DNA of 64,000 bases. Origin: Perkinsus marinus ATCC 50983. Its lineage: Eukaryota; Perkinsozoa; Perkinsida; Perkinsidae. Of this stretch, positions 36,116-48,506 are shown piece after piece. Numbering within the stretch: the stretch's first letter is position 1; each line of letters opens with the position of its first letter. A program made the translations under genes and the position numbers. Below the pieces are notes generated by a model. That model was given only the letters and a program-made list of their open reading frames with translations, made no database searches and was not told the origin of the DNA. The stretch covers positions 34,624 through 98,623 of the forward strand of contig NW_003210538.1 of the NCBI RefSeq assembly GCF_000006405.1, read 5' to 3'.

Positions 36116-37041
36116 ATGAACCGAATATTTGGGGTTGGGAAAAAGAAGGTGGAGGCCCCTCCCGCCCCTACAGGGCCGTCTCTGGCCGAGACCAGTGAGC
36201 ACTTGGACAGCCGAGTCACATTATTAGACAAGAAAATCAAACAGTGTGATGAGGATCTAATCAAGTAGCAAGGAGAGCTCCATCGTAAGCCACCAGGCTA
36301 CAGGTACAAGCAGCAGATGGCGACTAGGTCTGGCGCGGTCGGGGCCAAGCAGCGAGCATTGGCAGTATTGAAGAGGAAGAAGATGTATGAGGCCCAGAGG
36401 GATCAAATGATGAACACACAATTCAACGTGGACCAGGTAGAGGATCCCCGTCCTAAGGTTGGATCCTGGGCTCACCAACTCGGTGCTCAGGCGGCCTTCA
36501 CACAGGAGCAGATTCAGACTAATATCAACGTGGTGGAGTCGATGAAGGTAGCCAATAGCGCCATGAAGTCCCAGATGAACGACTTCAACATCGATCATGT
36601 GGAGGATGTTGTTGACGATATGGCGGTAAGATGCTACAAAGGAGGTTCGGAAGGGGAAGGGTGATGACGATGTTAGGATATTATGATGGACCAGGAAGAA
36701 ATCAACGACATTTTGGGTAGAAGTTATAACTTACCTGAGGGTTGCGATGATGCTGCTCTGGAAGCTGAGTTCACCATGCTAGAGGAAGAGGTCGCCATGG
36801 ATAAGGAGAATGAGCTCCGGGCGGTAGTGCAGACCAGGGCCAGCACCACTACACTCGTTGCTGGGCTCTCAGGGACCATCAGCTCCGACGTACTTGCCAA
36901 CTACATTGCCGGGACTAGACAAGCCAGTGTCTGCTCCAACAGCGCCTTACTCAACACCAGTAATAAGCACTCGGTATTGTGCTATGAGTGCAAGGGAAAT
37001 TACCACAGGTTGCTCTGGGGTCGATCAACAAGCCACAATGA
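36116..37041 (+). CDS. CHMP5: ESCRT-III subunit CHMP5/VPS60
   Basis: The model is join(36116..36264, 36304..36625, 36677..36823, 36873..36959, 37009..37041), 245 residues. VPS60/CHMP5 helps regulate VPS4 in endosomal membrane fission. The N-terminus MNRIFGVGKKK with DSRVTLLDKKIKQCDEDLIK matches the family start. The core has KQRALAVLKRKKMYEAQRDQ, NVVESMKVANSAMKSQMNDF and IDHVEDVVDDM joined to MMDQEEINDILGRSY. The tail is Pro-rich (GPSAPTYLPTTLPGL). An apparent in-frame TAG after DEDLIK disappears when a 39-nt GT..AG intron is removed, giving LIKYKQQM as expected. All four introns are 39-51 nt. Confidence 0.95.
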
Positions 37042-37315
37042 GTCTACGTCTCCCCCTACCGCCTGAGCGCGGTAAACTCTGCCTCTAATTCGAACTGTAC
37101 CCTTGTTGCCAACATCGAAATTCTCTGTTGTATTTCAACTTCGGGTTGAGTCCCAGGTTGTCGCGTTGGCCCGAGTAGGTTGCTCAGGATTGCATCTCGC
37201 CAAAGCCGTTTTCCTCTCAGTTTTTCGTTTGTAGTGTACTCGTTCAGCATGGTAGGTGCCACGGGCAGGTGGGAGTTGAGAAAGTTACGGTATTCATTTT
37301 TAGTCGGGCAACATT

Positions 37316-38366
37316 ATGGAGTATAACGGTGGTAGTGTGATTGCTATGAAGGGCGAAGGCTGTGTCGGAATCGTAATATCGGATGGAATCAGCGTCACGC
37401 GCCACGAAATTACTTCACTAGGCCTGCGATCGAAGATATGGCGTCAACCAGCTGCAGACGGTCTCGGCCAACATGCAGAAGGTGTACCCGATGACATCCC
37501 GATGCTTGGTCGGATTCCAAGGCCTCGCCACTGACTCGCAGACACTGTACTAGAATGGTCATGGGCCCGGCTTCGCGGCGATGGGGGTTGTTGACTGCAG
37601 ATCTCAGCTGCTGAAGTTCCGCTTGAAGCTGTACAAGTTGAAGGAGGACAGGGAGATGCCATGTGATGTTGTGAGCCACTTGATGGCTACTATGCTCTAC
37701 GAGAAACGGTACTAATACTACTACCCCTGCGGCTGGCTGGTTATACCCGACTATTCCTAGGTTCGGGCCCTACTTCTGTGAGCCTGTTATTGCTGGTCTT
37801 AAGAACGATGGCGAGCCCTTCATCTCTTCCTTTGACCTTATTGGTGAGTTCTAAGCTTGTTCTCTCATTAATGAGTTTATCAGCCCTTTAAGCCGTAGTG
37901 CTACTCTCTATGTGTGATTGAAGTATGGGGGGTCGATACATGAGTGTGTGATCGAGCTCATCGATAGCTCTCGTGTTGGCGTATAGCTTCGCTGTCCATA
38001 AGTGTTGGCTATAAGGCTGCCACATCAGGCACTGAATCTACTGCTCCCGATTTCATCGTCTCTGGTACGGCCACCGAGCAGCTCATGGGTGTAGCCGAGA
38101 GCTTCTGGAGGGAAGGCATGGGCCCTGAGGAGCTCGCTGAGGTACTTGCATCAGCAACAACAGTGGAGAGGTGACAGCTCTCCTTGTAGGTCCTGGGCCA
38201 ATCGTTGCTCTCGGGTATTGACCGCGACTGTCTTTCTGGATGGGGTGGCGTGGTCTATATACTTACCGATAAAGAGGTAAGCTCTTGCACACTGACGTCG
38301 CTCTTCCTGAAACCTTGGTCTTATCGTTAGTTGATCACAAAGACACTTAAAGGAAGAATGGACTAA
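37316..38366 (+). CDS. PSMB3: 20S proteasome subunit beta type-3
   Basis: The model is join(37316..37372, 37422..37546, 37601..37708, 37761..37843, 38029..38141, 38190..38276, 38331..38366), 202 residues against 205 in human. Beta-3 is a non-catalytic subunit of the core particle. Family-specific sequence occurs in order: YNGGSVIAMKGEGCVGIACD, DRRYGVNQLQTVSANMQKVY, GFQGLATDSQTL, LLKFRLKLYKLKEDREM, FGPYFCEPVIAGL, FISSFDLIG joined to TESTAPDFIVSGT, and the exact C-terminal type TKTLKGRMD. The N-terminus has no propeptide or catalytic Thr1, as usual for beta-3. The 186-nt intron 4 is the longest. The gene starts 275 bp after CHMP5. Confidence 0.95.
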
Positions 38367-38535
38367 TTCACGGAATTATACCCAAGAAGAGTGATGAATA
38401 GTTTCCTCATTTCTTTTCGGATTTGCGTTCCTCTCGGAGACTAGCACAGGCGGAGCGAGACGGTAGTGGTGCAATAAAATAGTGACAGTCATGGTATCGG
38501 TCTCAGTCGTAGCTCAGCAGCCGATCTCGTTTATA

Positions 38536-39926
38536 ATGACTGTCATCCCATCGACCACCGAGGCTGGCAAGAAGCGACCAGCTGATGAGATCGAGGCCGA
38601 GAAGGCAGTGGAGGAGGAGGAGGGAGAGGACCTTCGTCAGTATGGTGATGCTAGCTATTGGGAGGAGCGTTACAAGGCTAAGAAACAGAGACTCAATGAA
38701 GAGAAGAAGAGTGAGAAGGACGGTAATCGATTTGGTTATCATAGTTGGAGAGGTGTGCTCTTCAGAGAAGAAGGCTGCCGCTGCAGAGGATGATGATGAT
38801 AATTCGACTGATGAGTGGCACTTCAGTTTCGAGGCTATGAAGGAGCTACTGCCCGAGAAGAAGGATATCACAGTTGTTGATGTTGGATGCGGAGTAAGTT
38901 ATCCTGAGCTACCTCCACATATTGTCCGCATTATAATATAATGATTATGTTGGAGGTCATTTGAGTGTATAAGGCGCTTTCCAATCTAATAGAGTGACTT
39001 TATCAGGTGTCCTCCTTCCTTAACTCCATGCGAGAGGCGGGATACACTGGTCGCCTTATCGGTCTTGACTACTCACCCAGCGCTATTGACATGTGTAAGG
39101 AAATGTTCAAGGAGGTGGAGTACCATAATAAGGAGGCTGCGGAGATGTGCCCTGAGATCGTTAAGCCTGGTAATACCCAGGTTAGGTCGGAATAGATATA
39201 TTCTTGTTCAGCGGAGGTGGATATGTTCCTCGACAAGGCGACCATCGACGGTCTGTTGGCTGACGAGTCCGGGGCTGAGCACGTCCAAAAGTTGTCCAAG
39301 GTTGAGGGCCAAGCTTTGAAGGTTGGAGGTCAGCTCATCTGGAGCACCATGTTCGGTCCTTTCGAAGAGTCTGGCGTGAAGGTATTGACTACTGTGAGTT
39401 CGTAGTAGTTGCTGCTCACGTCTTGTCGTAATAGGTCCTCAAGGAGACCATATTACCGGGCCTCTTGGCTGGTGATGACAAGGCTTCTTACAAGGTCTAT
39501 TGTCATGTTCTTGATGATGGTACGGAGGACATCGAGTTGCCTGAGCTCGAGGGGGACGAGGAATCAGCCGAGAAGGCCGAGCCAGAGGAGCATGCTGAGG
39601 AGCCCAACGCTGCTGAGGGTAAGGGCGGTCTCCGACTTCATTAGCCGATCAACTGGTTATAAGGTACTGATGCAGCAGCCGAGGAGGAGAAGGTTGAAGG
39701 TGACGAGATCGATATGGCGGAGCTCGGCGACATGGACGAGATGATCATGCAGGCCCTGGCTGAGACCGAGACTCTTGCAGTGTGGATAATTGAGAAGGTC
39801 GAGAAAGCTGCCGATGCCCCCAAGGATACCACTGAGCTCATCGGTAAGATCATCGAAGATATCGAAGTTGATGTTCACGATGGTGGTGACGACGACGAGG
39901 AAGTGGAAGAAAAGATAGAAGACTAA
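38536..39926 (+). CDS. Class I methyltransferase, EEF1AKMT4/METTL13-like
   Basis: The model is join(38536..38722, 38766..38893, 39007..39169, 39212..39381, 39435..39618, 39664..39926), 364 residues; an ATG at 38491 could add 15. These enzymes transfer methyl groups from S-adenosylmethionine, in characterised members to lysines of translation factor eEF1A. Features are the YWEERYKAKK start typical of the family, W-F motif DEWHFSFEAMKELLP, motif I ITVVDVGCGVSSFL, GLDYSPSAIDMCKE with the acidic residue that binds the ribose, and FLDKATIDGLLA matching the family's DKGTLDALL. The C-terminal 110 residues are very acidic (EEHAEEPNAAEG, DDDEEVEEKIED), an addition I do not know from homologues. The exact substrate is not inferable. 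Confidence 0.82.
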
Positions 39927-40456
39927 ACATAGACCAGTTTCTCTCCGTTCTAGCAGTCTAATAATTGTGATTTATCCGATAAGAGTTCCTCGCTTCTATC
40001 ACGTTTCTTCCTAACAATAGCGTTGTTGTGTTATACAGTGTTATCTATCAACATGGAGTTACGCGAACGACTCGTCCCAAGGTCGGGTATGAGCGATAGG
40101 ATGCTGGAATCTTGAGCTCTGTTCTTGCTTAATTCATTCCATGTACTGCGGGTGCGTGATGGTATATAAACTATCCATCATCATTTTCAACACATACATC
40201 ATGTATGATAAAACGGTAATCATACACATCACGTGTATGATATACGATATACTCAAATTGACCTCAAACTCCAATCTGGATCGGTTCGATCCTGATGACT
40301 GTGCTATTCTCCCATTGGGGGATCAGTATTGATGTTCATGTTTCCTCTCAAGGAGGGACGCGGACGCTATTTCTCTCACCAAAAGCTCAGGTTTTACTCG
40401 TACAACTCAGCACATCGAGTTTGTGAAAAATGTCAGAACTCAAAAACATGAGAAAA
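39927..40456. other. Convergent intergenic region
   Basis: It lies between the 3' ends of the plus-strand methyltransferase and the minus-strand glucosidase. It is AT-rich, contains one strong inverted repeat (40219-40241) and shows no supported ORF. Confidence 0.6.
40219..40241. terminator. Inverted repeat between convergent genes (possible 3' end signal)
   Basis: Perfect 9-bp arms ATCATACAC/GTGTATGAT surround a 5-nt loop. It sits between two convergent 3' ends. A related CATCATGTATGAT lies just upstream. A function in transcript ending is only a guess. Confidence 0.3.
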
Positions 40457-43400
40457 CTAGTGGGTTTGGATCGAGGTCAAATCGATTGACCAGGGTTTCC
40501 CCATGACCACTCCGTTCGGCCTCTTAATAGTCACACGGTTCCCTGACGCAGAACTCATCTTAGCCGAGATGCTCGGGTTATTGAGAATCCCTGGAGAGCA
40601 GAACAACAGAGTTACAACTTGCATCTCTAACCGGAATAAGAATGGTAGGCTGGAGCGAGCTGTGAAGTAGAGAGGGTCTTTGTATCGCCACTTACGTTCT
40701 CTAACTGCCTTAGACAATCCAATGATATCAATCCTCTCCACAAGGATGCTGAAATCACCCTTACCCGATACTTCTGTACTAGAGATGCTCTGGCCGTCAA
40801 ACCTGAGTACACCGTCCTTCACCGTATTCCACGATATGAGCTTTGACCCACTTGATAGTGCTGAGTGTGTAGTCCGCCCGGTCGATACTATCCAGACTGT
40901 TACCATCGTCAAGGTACCTGAACATCATTCACGGCTTGTGAAGCAGCTTGGGTAGGCCAAATACATCTGTCCCTCTGCCGTATTAGTATTGGGATCGACG
41001 AAGACCTCCAGAGTGATGGGATCACCACGCATCGCCTTAGTGGATGGCCGTTGTCGCATCTTCAACCTGAGTCGCGGCTGATACAATTTTCAACCACACA
41101 ATTCTCACGGTATAATGCTGCCAGCTCGATAAAAGTGCGGTATGGTGTCCATAGTCACTGCCATGTTCTCATTCATTCCGACTGGCATCATCTGCCGACA
41201 AGGAACATTCGCACGCTGTATCGGTCATAAGGGCCTTACCTCGTCCTTCGCATTATACCATCGAGCCCCTTCTGGGAGGTATACAGACACGTTGTTGGTC
41301 CCACTTTCGACCACTCCTCGGACCATAACATCACGGCCTAGTACAACCTACAGGTGAAGATGGATAGCAACTAGAAAAGCAACAACATTCCCTCACCTGA
41401 GAATCCAATATTTCATCACACCCATCTACGGGGCATGCATATGTGTTGGCGTCATGCAAATGATCGAACCATAATGGGCGCAAAATTGCCTCCCCATAAA
41501 GCGAATAACGGGCGAAAAGTGTGTACCAGAAAGGAAGCATTTGGTACCTAAGTACAGTCTCTGGTCTCTGCTAACTAGGTGTGGTGTCACCGTCTCTGCA
41601 CAGCTTCCTTCACACGATTGCGAGCCGCCTCGCTGTACTCCCAGGGCTCCCTCCGGGGGGACTCAATATGTGCATGAGATCTGACAAAAGCCCACAGCAG
41701 CAAACGCCGCTCTTGCTGACCGTAGCGACCTACCTGTAAAATGGGTTGGTAGCCGCGGAAAGCTGATGCCATCGAGTGAAGAGTTCCTCCTCGGGGTGAC
41801 CAAAGAAGCCCCCCACGTCAGCGCCAACGAAGGAGTACCTAAAGCATACACCTACGACTAGCAGCCACGCCCCCCCCCCAACACTGACCCAGCAGTTGCT
41901 GATAAAGTGACAAGCATGGGCAAGACTGCCTTCAGGTGCAGCCAGCTGGCCTCGTTGTCTCCTGTCCACATAGGACCATACCTGTTACCACACTATACTG
42001 CCTATTCTCGTCGTGTTGAGGGGTAGGCTACATGTGGCTACCAACATAGAAGCTCCTGGTGAGAACGAATGGTCGCTGGCCTGGTCTACGATGCTTAGCG
42101 TGGCCCTCGAAGGTAGCCCTATGGAAGTACTGACCGTATCTGGACATGCACAAAATTATACTGTTATACATAGGGACTGTAGTAGCAATATCACCACTGC
42201 GCGATACCATTTCAAATTAACATGTGATCGAATGAATGAGGAACGAATAGTAGGGGAACGATAGGTACACACATGTTGTGCACATCTCGGTGCTCGATAT
42301 CCCCTCCGTGTATCAAGTCCCGATCCATAGACACCTGAAAAGGGGACCATAGCCGGTGACCAAGCCACAGCGGACCTCACCTCAGGGCCATTGAAGACAC
42401 TGGGCTCGTTCATATCATTCCACGTATAGAAGCCAGCGTTGACCCCATCAGCTTTGAAGTAACTACACCATAACTGTAGTTCACGAGCCAGCCGATTCGA
42501 ATGCCACCCGAGAGAGCCGCCGTTTGGTATCTCACCTCGCCCACCATTGTCGCACAGAGGAGTTAGTGAAGTCGGGGTAAACGCTAGTTCCAGGCCAACA
42601 GTGACCACTATAGACCTCGTCGGGCTTATCCTTATTCCACACTTTTATCTAAACCCGCTGACCCTTAGACCAGAATCAACAGTAGCTACCCTCACCATCC
42701 TGGGGCTCCAGTGCCCGCTGTGGTCGGGGTTCGGCTTAGTCGGCGGCGTCCACTCACCATCCTCTTCATCATTCCATTCCTCAGGCTTCACCTAAGGTCA
42801 AGAGCAGTGCCAATGTCCGACAAACCAGGTCCTCTCTCACCGCTTCGGTGTCCACGACGCTCTCGGTGGTGTTCCAGTCATCTAAGAGGAAGAGGAAACA
42901 ATAAATGACGAACACAGTAGTGGCGGTTAGGATAACCTGGTTGCTTGTCCTCAGGGTCAGGGACCATGTCGTACACACGCTTCTTAACGAAGACATCTTG
43001 GGCTAGGCCTTCTGAGTATACGAAGTACCTATAATAAAGCAAGAGTTGAACGACGAGTGGTATGTATGTTGACCATTTTCACATCTCCCCTAGACAATTC
43101 GTAACGCGAATGATACTCTCCAAGATACGATGATGCAAGCCTTGAGAATGAGTATACAAGAGTGTTGAGGAAGAGCACGACTACCACACTGCCTTACGTA
43201 GTGTCCTGTTTTATATGAGGGTCGACAATAGTGACCATCTCTCGACCACCAGCCTTGAGGTCCTCAAGCATTTGTTTCGGGTCAGGGAAGTATTTCTCAT
43301 TCCATGTATGATACCTGCATCAAGAACAAGTGCCTCAACCAACCCGTAGACTAGCCTGCTGCTGCCGCCCTACTTCTTATGATCAGTGTGTTCGATGTCC

Positions 43401-45754
43401 AGCCATACCACATCAACTGGAATGTTGTACTTATCGAAGTTAGCCACCAGCTCCCGCACTTCTGACTCGTCCTGAACTCGTCCTTATCTATTCTCGACAA
43501 AGCGGACCGTCAGCTTGCCTTATAGTTCCATCGACATTGGTGCTTTCCCAGACTGAACAATGGCGGCAGAGGGGCCAAACCGGTGAGAGAGTGGTATGCA
43601 TTGAGTATCTACGATGGAGACAACTATCGACATAAATGGACTCGGCAAGCTGACCTTCTGAGGGGTCCGCTGCGGGAAGAGGAAGAGGTCGATGATGCCC
43701 GATTCCGAGACGAACCATGAAGTGAGCGACGTCGGCTCAGCAGTAGAGGATCCAGCTGAATGAAAACGATACTGGAAGGTGAGTGAGAACATCCCTGGGC
43801 AGTTATTGCGTGTGGAATTCCTACAGATGAGCCCCTCTATCAAGGAGCTCCATGTCCCAGTATCTTTACGTTGAGTTAGAGACACGAACGTGTCCGATGG
43901 ATTCAGCCAAAGCACCGACGACGACGAAGTGGTAGTAGTAGTGGCGATGTCCTATACACGTGCTGATGGCCACAACACTTTGGATGTTCCTTACGCTCGA
44001 CTTGCCCCCGAACCGTTGTAGGGCAGTTAAGATAGGGATAGACCCGTAGATAGCAGCATGACTGTCCATCTCGTACTCGAACACGTCCAGGTTGTAGAAG
44101 CTGACATAACAAATGATCAGCAACCCCTAAGAGTTCCCTAGATCAACGGCTGAGCGGCGAACTGGAGAGGGGGATTCTCGCCATACTATAGTGGACATTT
44201 TATAACGGAGCGTAGCCCTATCTCACCGGTAGAGAGCATCATCCTCATCGCCACCAGCTTTGAGCTTCTGTGCTGTAGTGGCATGTTCGGGTAGGCCGTA
44301 TGCTGCCGGGACTTTGCCGTGGAATGTCACATCGACACCCACGAGAGACGGGCCTTAACGTGACAAATGTCGACTGTGGTCAACTCGAATGCTCTTACCA
44401 AAGGGCTTGTGGTCCGTATGGCTGTGGAAACTTTCTTCCCATAAGCCCGAGTGGTTCCCAGGGGAGCAAGCAGGATCGATGTAGGAGTCGGAAAGGTCCG
44501 CCAGTCCGTAGGGGCTGGAGAGCGCGTGAGTAATTTAGTGACAGTTATGGGTGTTTACCATTTATCGTTTCGTTGTCGTCTGGTGCCCTCAACAACGAGC
44601 TGCTGTTGGCCATTGATCGTCTGCACGATACGGCCATCCACCGACAATGCGAGAATCTAAGATCGGACACTATACAACAACGCATCAGCTGTGCCCTAGT
44701 GAGGGAACACGTACGGAATGCATAGATGCATCACGTTGCGGTGATCAAATCCGACATACGGAAAGCAACGAGGCTTTCACGAATGATACCAATGGATAAC
44801 TATAAATTACTATGAGCCACTATCATTCCCTCGATATAGGCGTAATAAACTTGTGCACATATCCTTATCTTCAAGCGGTATAAAGTAGGATTATATCACA
44901 TTGTTGTCAGAATTTGATACTACGACAATATACAGACCCCTAGAGCGCTATCCTCGACGGAGAGGTAACAAGATAAAAGCTAACCCTGTGGAATCTCTCC
45001 GGAGCGATTCCAGTCCACTCAGAGTAGAAGGCATTAGCTCACCGCTTTGTCATGATCCAACGTAAGTGTGGTAGCATCACCAAGATCGAAAGTGGAAGTT
45101 GCCGACTGAATAACAACAACAACTTAAACGACAGGTTTTCCAACTGCTTGCCGACTCACTCTGGGTTCGAAAACGTACTTGACACCATGCAGTGGCTTTA
45201 GTCGGTCCTCGCGAATAACGTCATTCGCGGGGATTCTATAGCTGACCAAATGCGCATAGCGAAGGCTCTGACATCGCCGACCGCACTTACCGCTTACGAA
45301 CACCCTGGACGACCTCGTCCTTTTCATCGACGGTGAAACGTATAGTATTGTCGTCATAAAAACGTAACTAGGCAACCGATTGGGCTTGCTGCAGTGATGG
45401 ACTCACTCAGCTACCTGGAAAGTGAGCGGTGCGGGATGGTCTTTGGGCAGAGCCGAGTGCCGCAAACTGCCTTCGAAAACTGACTGAGAAATCTCCTTCA
45501 AGTCCGTGCGTGGTACCTGACCAGAAAAGAACAATATGAATGTTCCCCTCTTCAGTAGCGAATATATATCGACACTGAATTTCAAGAAGTAGTTGCTGAA
45601 GACGTACCATATAGGGCTTCCTGGTGCCCTCCGCCAGTCGCGTCCATGCCCGATATCTATCACAGAAGCTACTTTGGGTGCAAGTCTTGAACTTGCTGCT
45701 GTCGACGGCGAATACGCCGGGTAGAAGAGCGATCAACAACGCCCGCATCGTCAT
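40457..45754 (-). CDS. Glucosidase II alpha subunit (GH31), copy A
   Basis: This ER enzyme trims glucose from N-glycans in the calnexin/calreticulin cycle. The start ATG at 45754 opens [20 protein letters not shown], a signal peptide, then [15 protein letters not shown], matching the family's FKTCxxSSFCxR. The GH31 nucleophile motif is [14 protein letters not shown] (about 42430-42390) and the acid/base region is [16 protein letters not shown] (about 41980). [31 protein letters not shown] and [13 protein letters not shown] follow. The last exon includes [13 protein letters not shown] and [19 protein letters not shown], near human GANAB's end; the stop is at 40457. Many short introns separate the exons. 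All key residues are present, so it should be active. It is head to head with copy B at 52.4 kb. I give the outer limits only, not every exon. Confidence 0.93.
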
Positions 45755-46614
45755 AGGGCCGCAAAAACTCAAATGTGGAGAAAACTGAGAGCGAATAGGC
45801 TCATATTCCGTCTGTATGAAATGGTTAACTGTTGGTGCTTCCGGACCCTATCCATTACAGAGCATAGACAACACACTTTCATTGTTGAGGTTTTCAGATA
45901 CATAGGTCATCGTAGATTCGCGATGAGTGGGTTCCTGTCCGAGCAGCCGAGCAATGACACGTCGGGAACCGCGCCACTTCATAGCATCTCAGGAAATGTC
46001 TCAACCTGGCTTAGTTCTTGTTCAAATATAAAATTAACTACATCGTACACTAGCGTGATAGAGGTCGGAAGTATCAACTCCATATAGAGAATGTTAGAAC
46101 GGAAGTGCTGGCATGACCATTGGAGGCTTCAATTTCGAGTATGTCGTGAAGCATCGTAAGAGCCTGTTTCATAGTACTTTCAACTCGAGTAAAGCTTTAA
46201 GGAATACCCTCGAGGGAGCTCGGCAAGCCATCTCACTAGCGACCTTCGGCAACTCCCCAGGCCGCTATTTGATGCATCTGAAATTTAGCATTTTTGTGAA
46301 GCATGTCACACCGCTGAACTTTTCGAACTCTGCACGCGTGCACACGGTTGCCTAAGGTGACGATGCCGTCATTGTGGCGAGATCATTTCAACTTACGAAG
46401 ATGTAGCACAGCCGAATGGGGAGGTAGATCTTGTAGGTCCCGACATGCGCCGAGGGAGTCCCTCGGAGGGACAAGCGTTGTGTCGATGTTCAATAGTGCA
46501 TCCTGTGAATCACGGGGGAGTTTGGTGATCTTCGTCCGTACATACTGGGCATTTTTGTGGAAAAGGGTTATCTATATTTCCTTCGCAGAGACTACCTTTG
46601 ACTTCAGCTGATAA
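45755..46614. other. Intergenic region between glucosidase copy A and the MGCKHS protein
   Basis: A divergent arrangement means both promoters lie here. Plus-strand ORFs of 80-104 codons exist (45773-46087, 46113-46355) but show no motif, and their ends do not splice convincingly to neighbours. I do not call them genes. Confidence 0.45.
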
Positions 46615-47883
46615 ATGGGTTGCAAGCATAGTACTCTGATCCTCGAGCCGGTTCCCTTACTTCCTCCCGAGGAGTCAGGCAGCGAAGCCAAATCCACCAT
46701 GGAGAGCAGCGAGCTAAAGGGAAGTGGGAATACGCAGGAAACTAGGACGACGGGGTTGCTGTCTAGAGGAGCCTCCAGTGAGGGCCTATCGAGGGCCGAG
46801 TCGGGGACCTCTCGACCACAGGTCATGGCTCTTACGCCGGAACCTGAAGAGCCCGTCAAAATTGCTGCCGAGCTGAAGCGACCTCCGTTGGCTGGAGCAC
46901 TTCCTGGCTCTGAGCCTCCGGCATTAGAAAATGGAGAGCAGTTAGCTATCGTCTCACGAAAGGAGGAGACTATGGTGGTGGCTAGCAAGCTGACCAAATC
47001 TGTATCTTCCGCGAGTTTCGAGTCAGCTCTATCTGGAGACGAGGGATCGTCCTCTTCCGATGAGAAGAGGCTTCGTTCTATAAGCACTGATAAGCTGGTG
47101 AAGGAATTGTCGAAGCGAATGGTTGGTGAAGAAGAGGCTGCGAGGAAGGCTCCTGATCCGATAGCGCAGGTCCAGAGATTGAGGACGTTCTATGGCTTCC
47201 GTAAGAGAGTAAATACATATACGGATTTAACGCATCATCCGAACGATCTCTGGTGGAGCGAGGCCCATAACGACTGTGCGAAGATCGCCAATGATTTGGG
47301 CCCTTCACCGCAGTTGCTGTCGGAGGTTATCAAAGTCAGAGTGGTTCGACGACCGAAAGAGGAACTCGATTCTGACATGTCATATTTCTCTGATTACGTC
47401 TCCATGGGTATGGCAAACCCTGAGAAGCGATATTTTGTCTTCAAGCTGGGTCTCGGCGATCATATCGTGGTAACGCTCTCCGAGGTCATCGATGATGAGG
47501 CTTATGAAAGGCTCTTTACACAATACACACCCACTCAAATGCTTATGGAGCGTATGAAGTTCATCACTTGTCCGGCTAATCTAGTCGTTCCTGTTCCCTT
47601 GCTAGGGCCTAAATCGGCTCAAACGTTGGGAGTTTATTTTGGTCTGAATAATGTATCTTGTCAGTACTGCTCTACCCCTTTACCAGGTGGCGACGCATTG
47701 CGCTTCGTCTCTGTATACATTGACATCTACAGTAAATGGATTCTGCGGAAGACCATCCCATCACTTGCTTTTACGGTTGGTAGGATCAGCGACTTTTTCT
47801 TGGTTGACTACGAAAAGGCTATCATATACTCGAGCTTTCGTCTGGTATGTACAGAGGAAGGAGTCGCTCTGATGAATAAGTAA
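46615..47883 (+). CDS. N-myristoylation-type protein of unknown function
   Basis: A single ORF of 422 codons. The N-terminus MGCKHST has Gly2 with Ser/Thr at position 6 and Cys3, the pattern for N-myristoylation plus palmitoylation, which would attach the protein to a membrane. Residues 10-150 are Ser/Glu/Pro-rich and probably disordered. The rest looks globular, for example VQRLRTFYGFRKRVNTYTD, MANPEKRYFVFKLGLGD and FVSVYIDIYSKWILRKTIPS. The pattern of beta strands in the last 200 residues might be a lipid-binding (START-like) fold, but this is a guess. I do not recognise the family. It may extend by splicing near its last codon. Confidence 0.7.
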   Translation: MGCKHSTLILEPVPLLPPEESGSEAKSTMESSELKGSGNTQETRTTGLLSRGASSEGLSRAESGTSRPQVMALTPEPEEPVKIAAELKRPPLAGALPGSEPPALENGEQLAIVSRKEETMVVASKLTKSVSSASFESALSGDEGSSSSDEKRLRSISTDKLVKELSKRMVGEEEAARKAPDPIAQVQRLRTFYGFRKRVNTYTDLTHHPNDLWWSEAHNDCAKIANDLGPSPQLLSEVIKVRVVRRPKEELDSDMSYFSDYVSMGMANPEKRYFVFKLGLGDHIVVTLSEVIDDEAYERLFTQYTPTQMLMERMKFITCPANLVVPVPLLGPKSAQTLGVYFGLNNVSCQYCSTPLPGGDALRFVSVYIDIYSKWILRKTIPSLAFTVGRISDFFLVDYEKAIIYSSFRLVCTEEGVALMNK

Positions 47884-48506
47884 TTGTGGAACATTTTTTG
47901 TCCTCGTATGGACTTCTCCTGTACATGTGTAATATAATGTTACCTTTCTTCATCGTGGTAGGTGCAGTAGCTGTGACGAGGCTGCGAAACATCTCTTATC
48001 TCCTTTACTCTCATCATCCACCTGTGAACTTCACTATTTTCTCGGTCGATGTTATCAAATTGATCTTTTCCAGCCACTGCCTGCCTTTCGTTTTCACCAT
48101 AGTACCGCGTTGTAGAAGCCAGATATCCTCACGGTTTCGCATCTGTTGCAGAAGGTCTCGTGCACAATCGGGGTCACCTTTGATTGACCAGGGCTATCAT
48201 TTGATTTTCATGATCTATGACCAATACCCAAGAAGCATCGCTCAACAACACAGCATCCGTCGAACAGCTCAGGCGGATGGTCGACATCGCATCAGCTTTG
48301 AAGGTACTACGAGCATTATCGAAATACGGGGTGTTTCAAAATATCTGTTTTGTCGAGTAATTCTCCATAGAAGTTGTACACGAGGATGTAATTTGACGAT
48401 AATGTACAATTGAACGAGAGTAATCAGACGATGTGAAAATCATTTAAGTATTCTGAGTCAATTGGTAAGGAGCCGAAACTTTTCGATTGCGAAAAATTTG
48501 GGGGAA
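47884..48506. other. Intergenic; possible first exon of the next gene
   Basis: A short open stretch at 48218 reads MTNTQEASLNNTASVEQL and ends near a donor (GAAG|gtactac, about 48305). If real, it would be the first exon of the gene at 49.5 kb, with the minisatellite inside its intron. Otherwise nothing is supported here. Confidence 0.25.

Noticed and set aside
36116-36310. In-frame TAG in CHMP5 suggesting a pseudogene or stop recoding
   Set aside because: Removing a 39-nt GT..AG intron restores the expected family sequence LIKYKQQM exactly.
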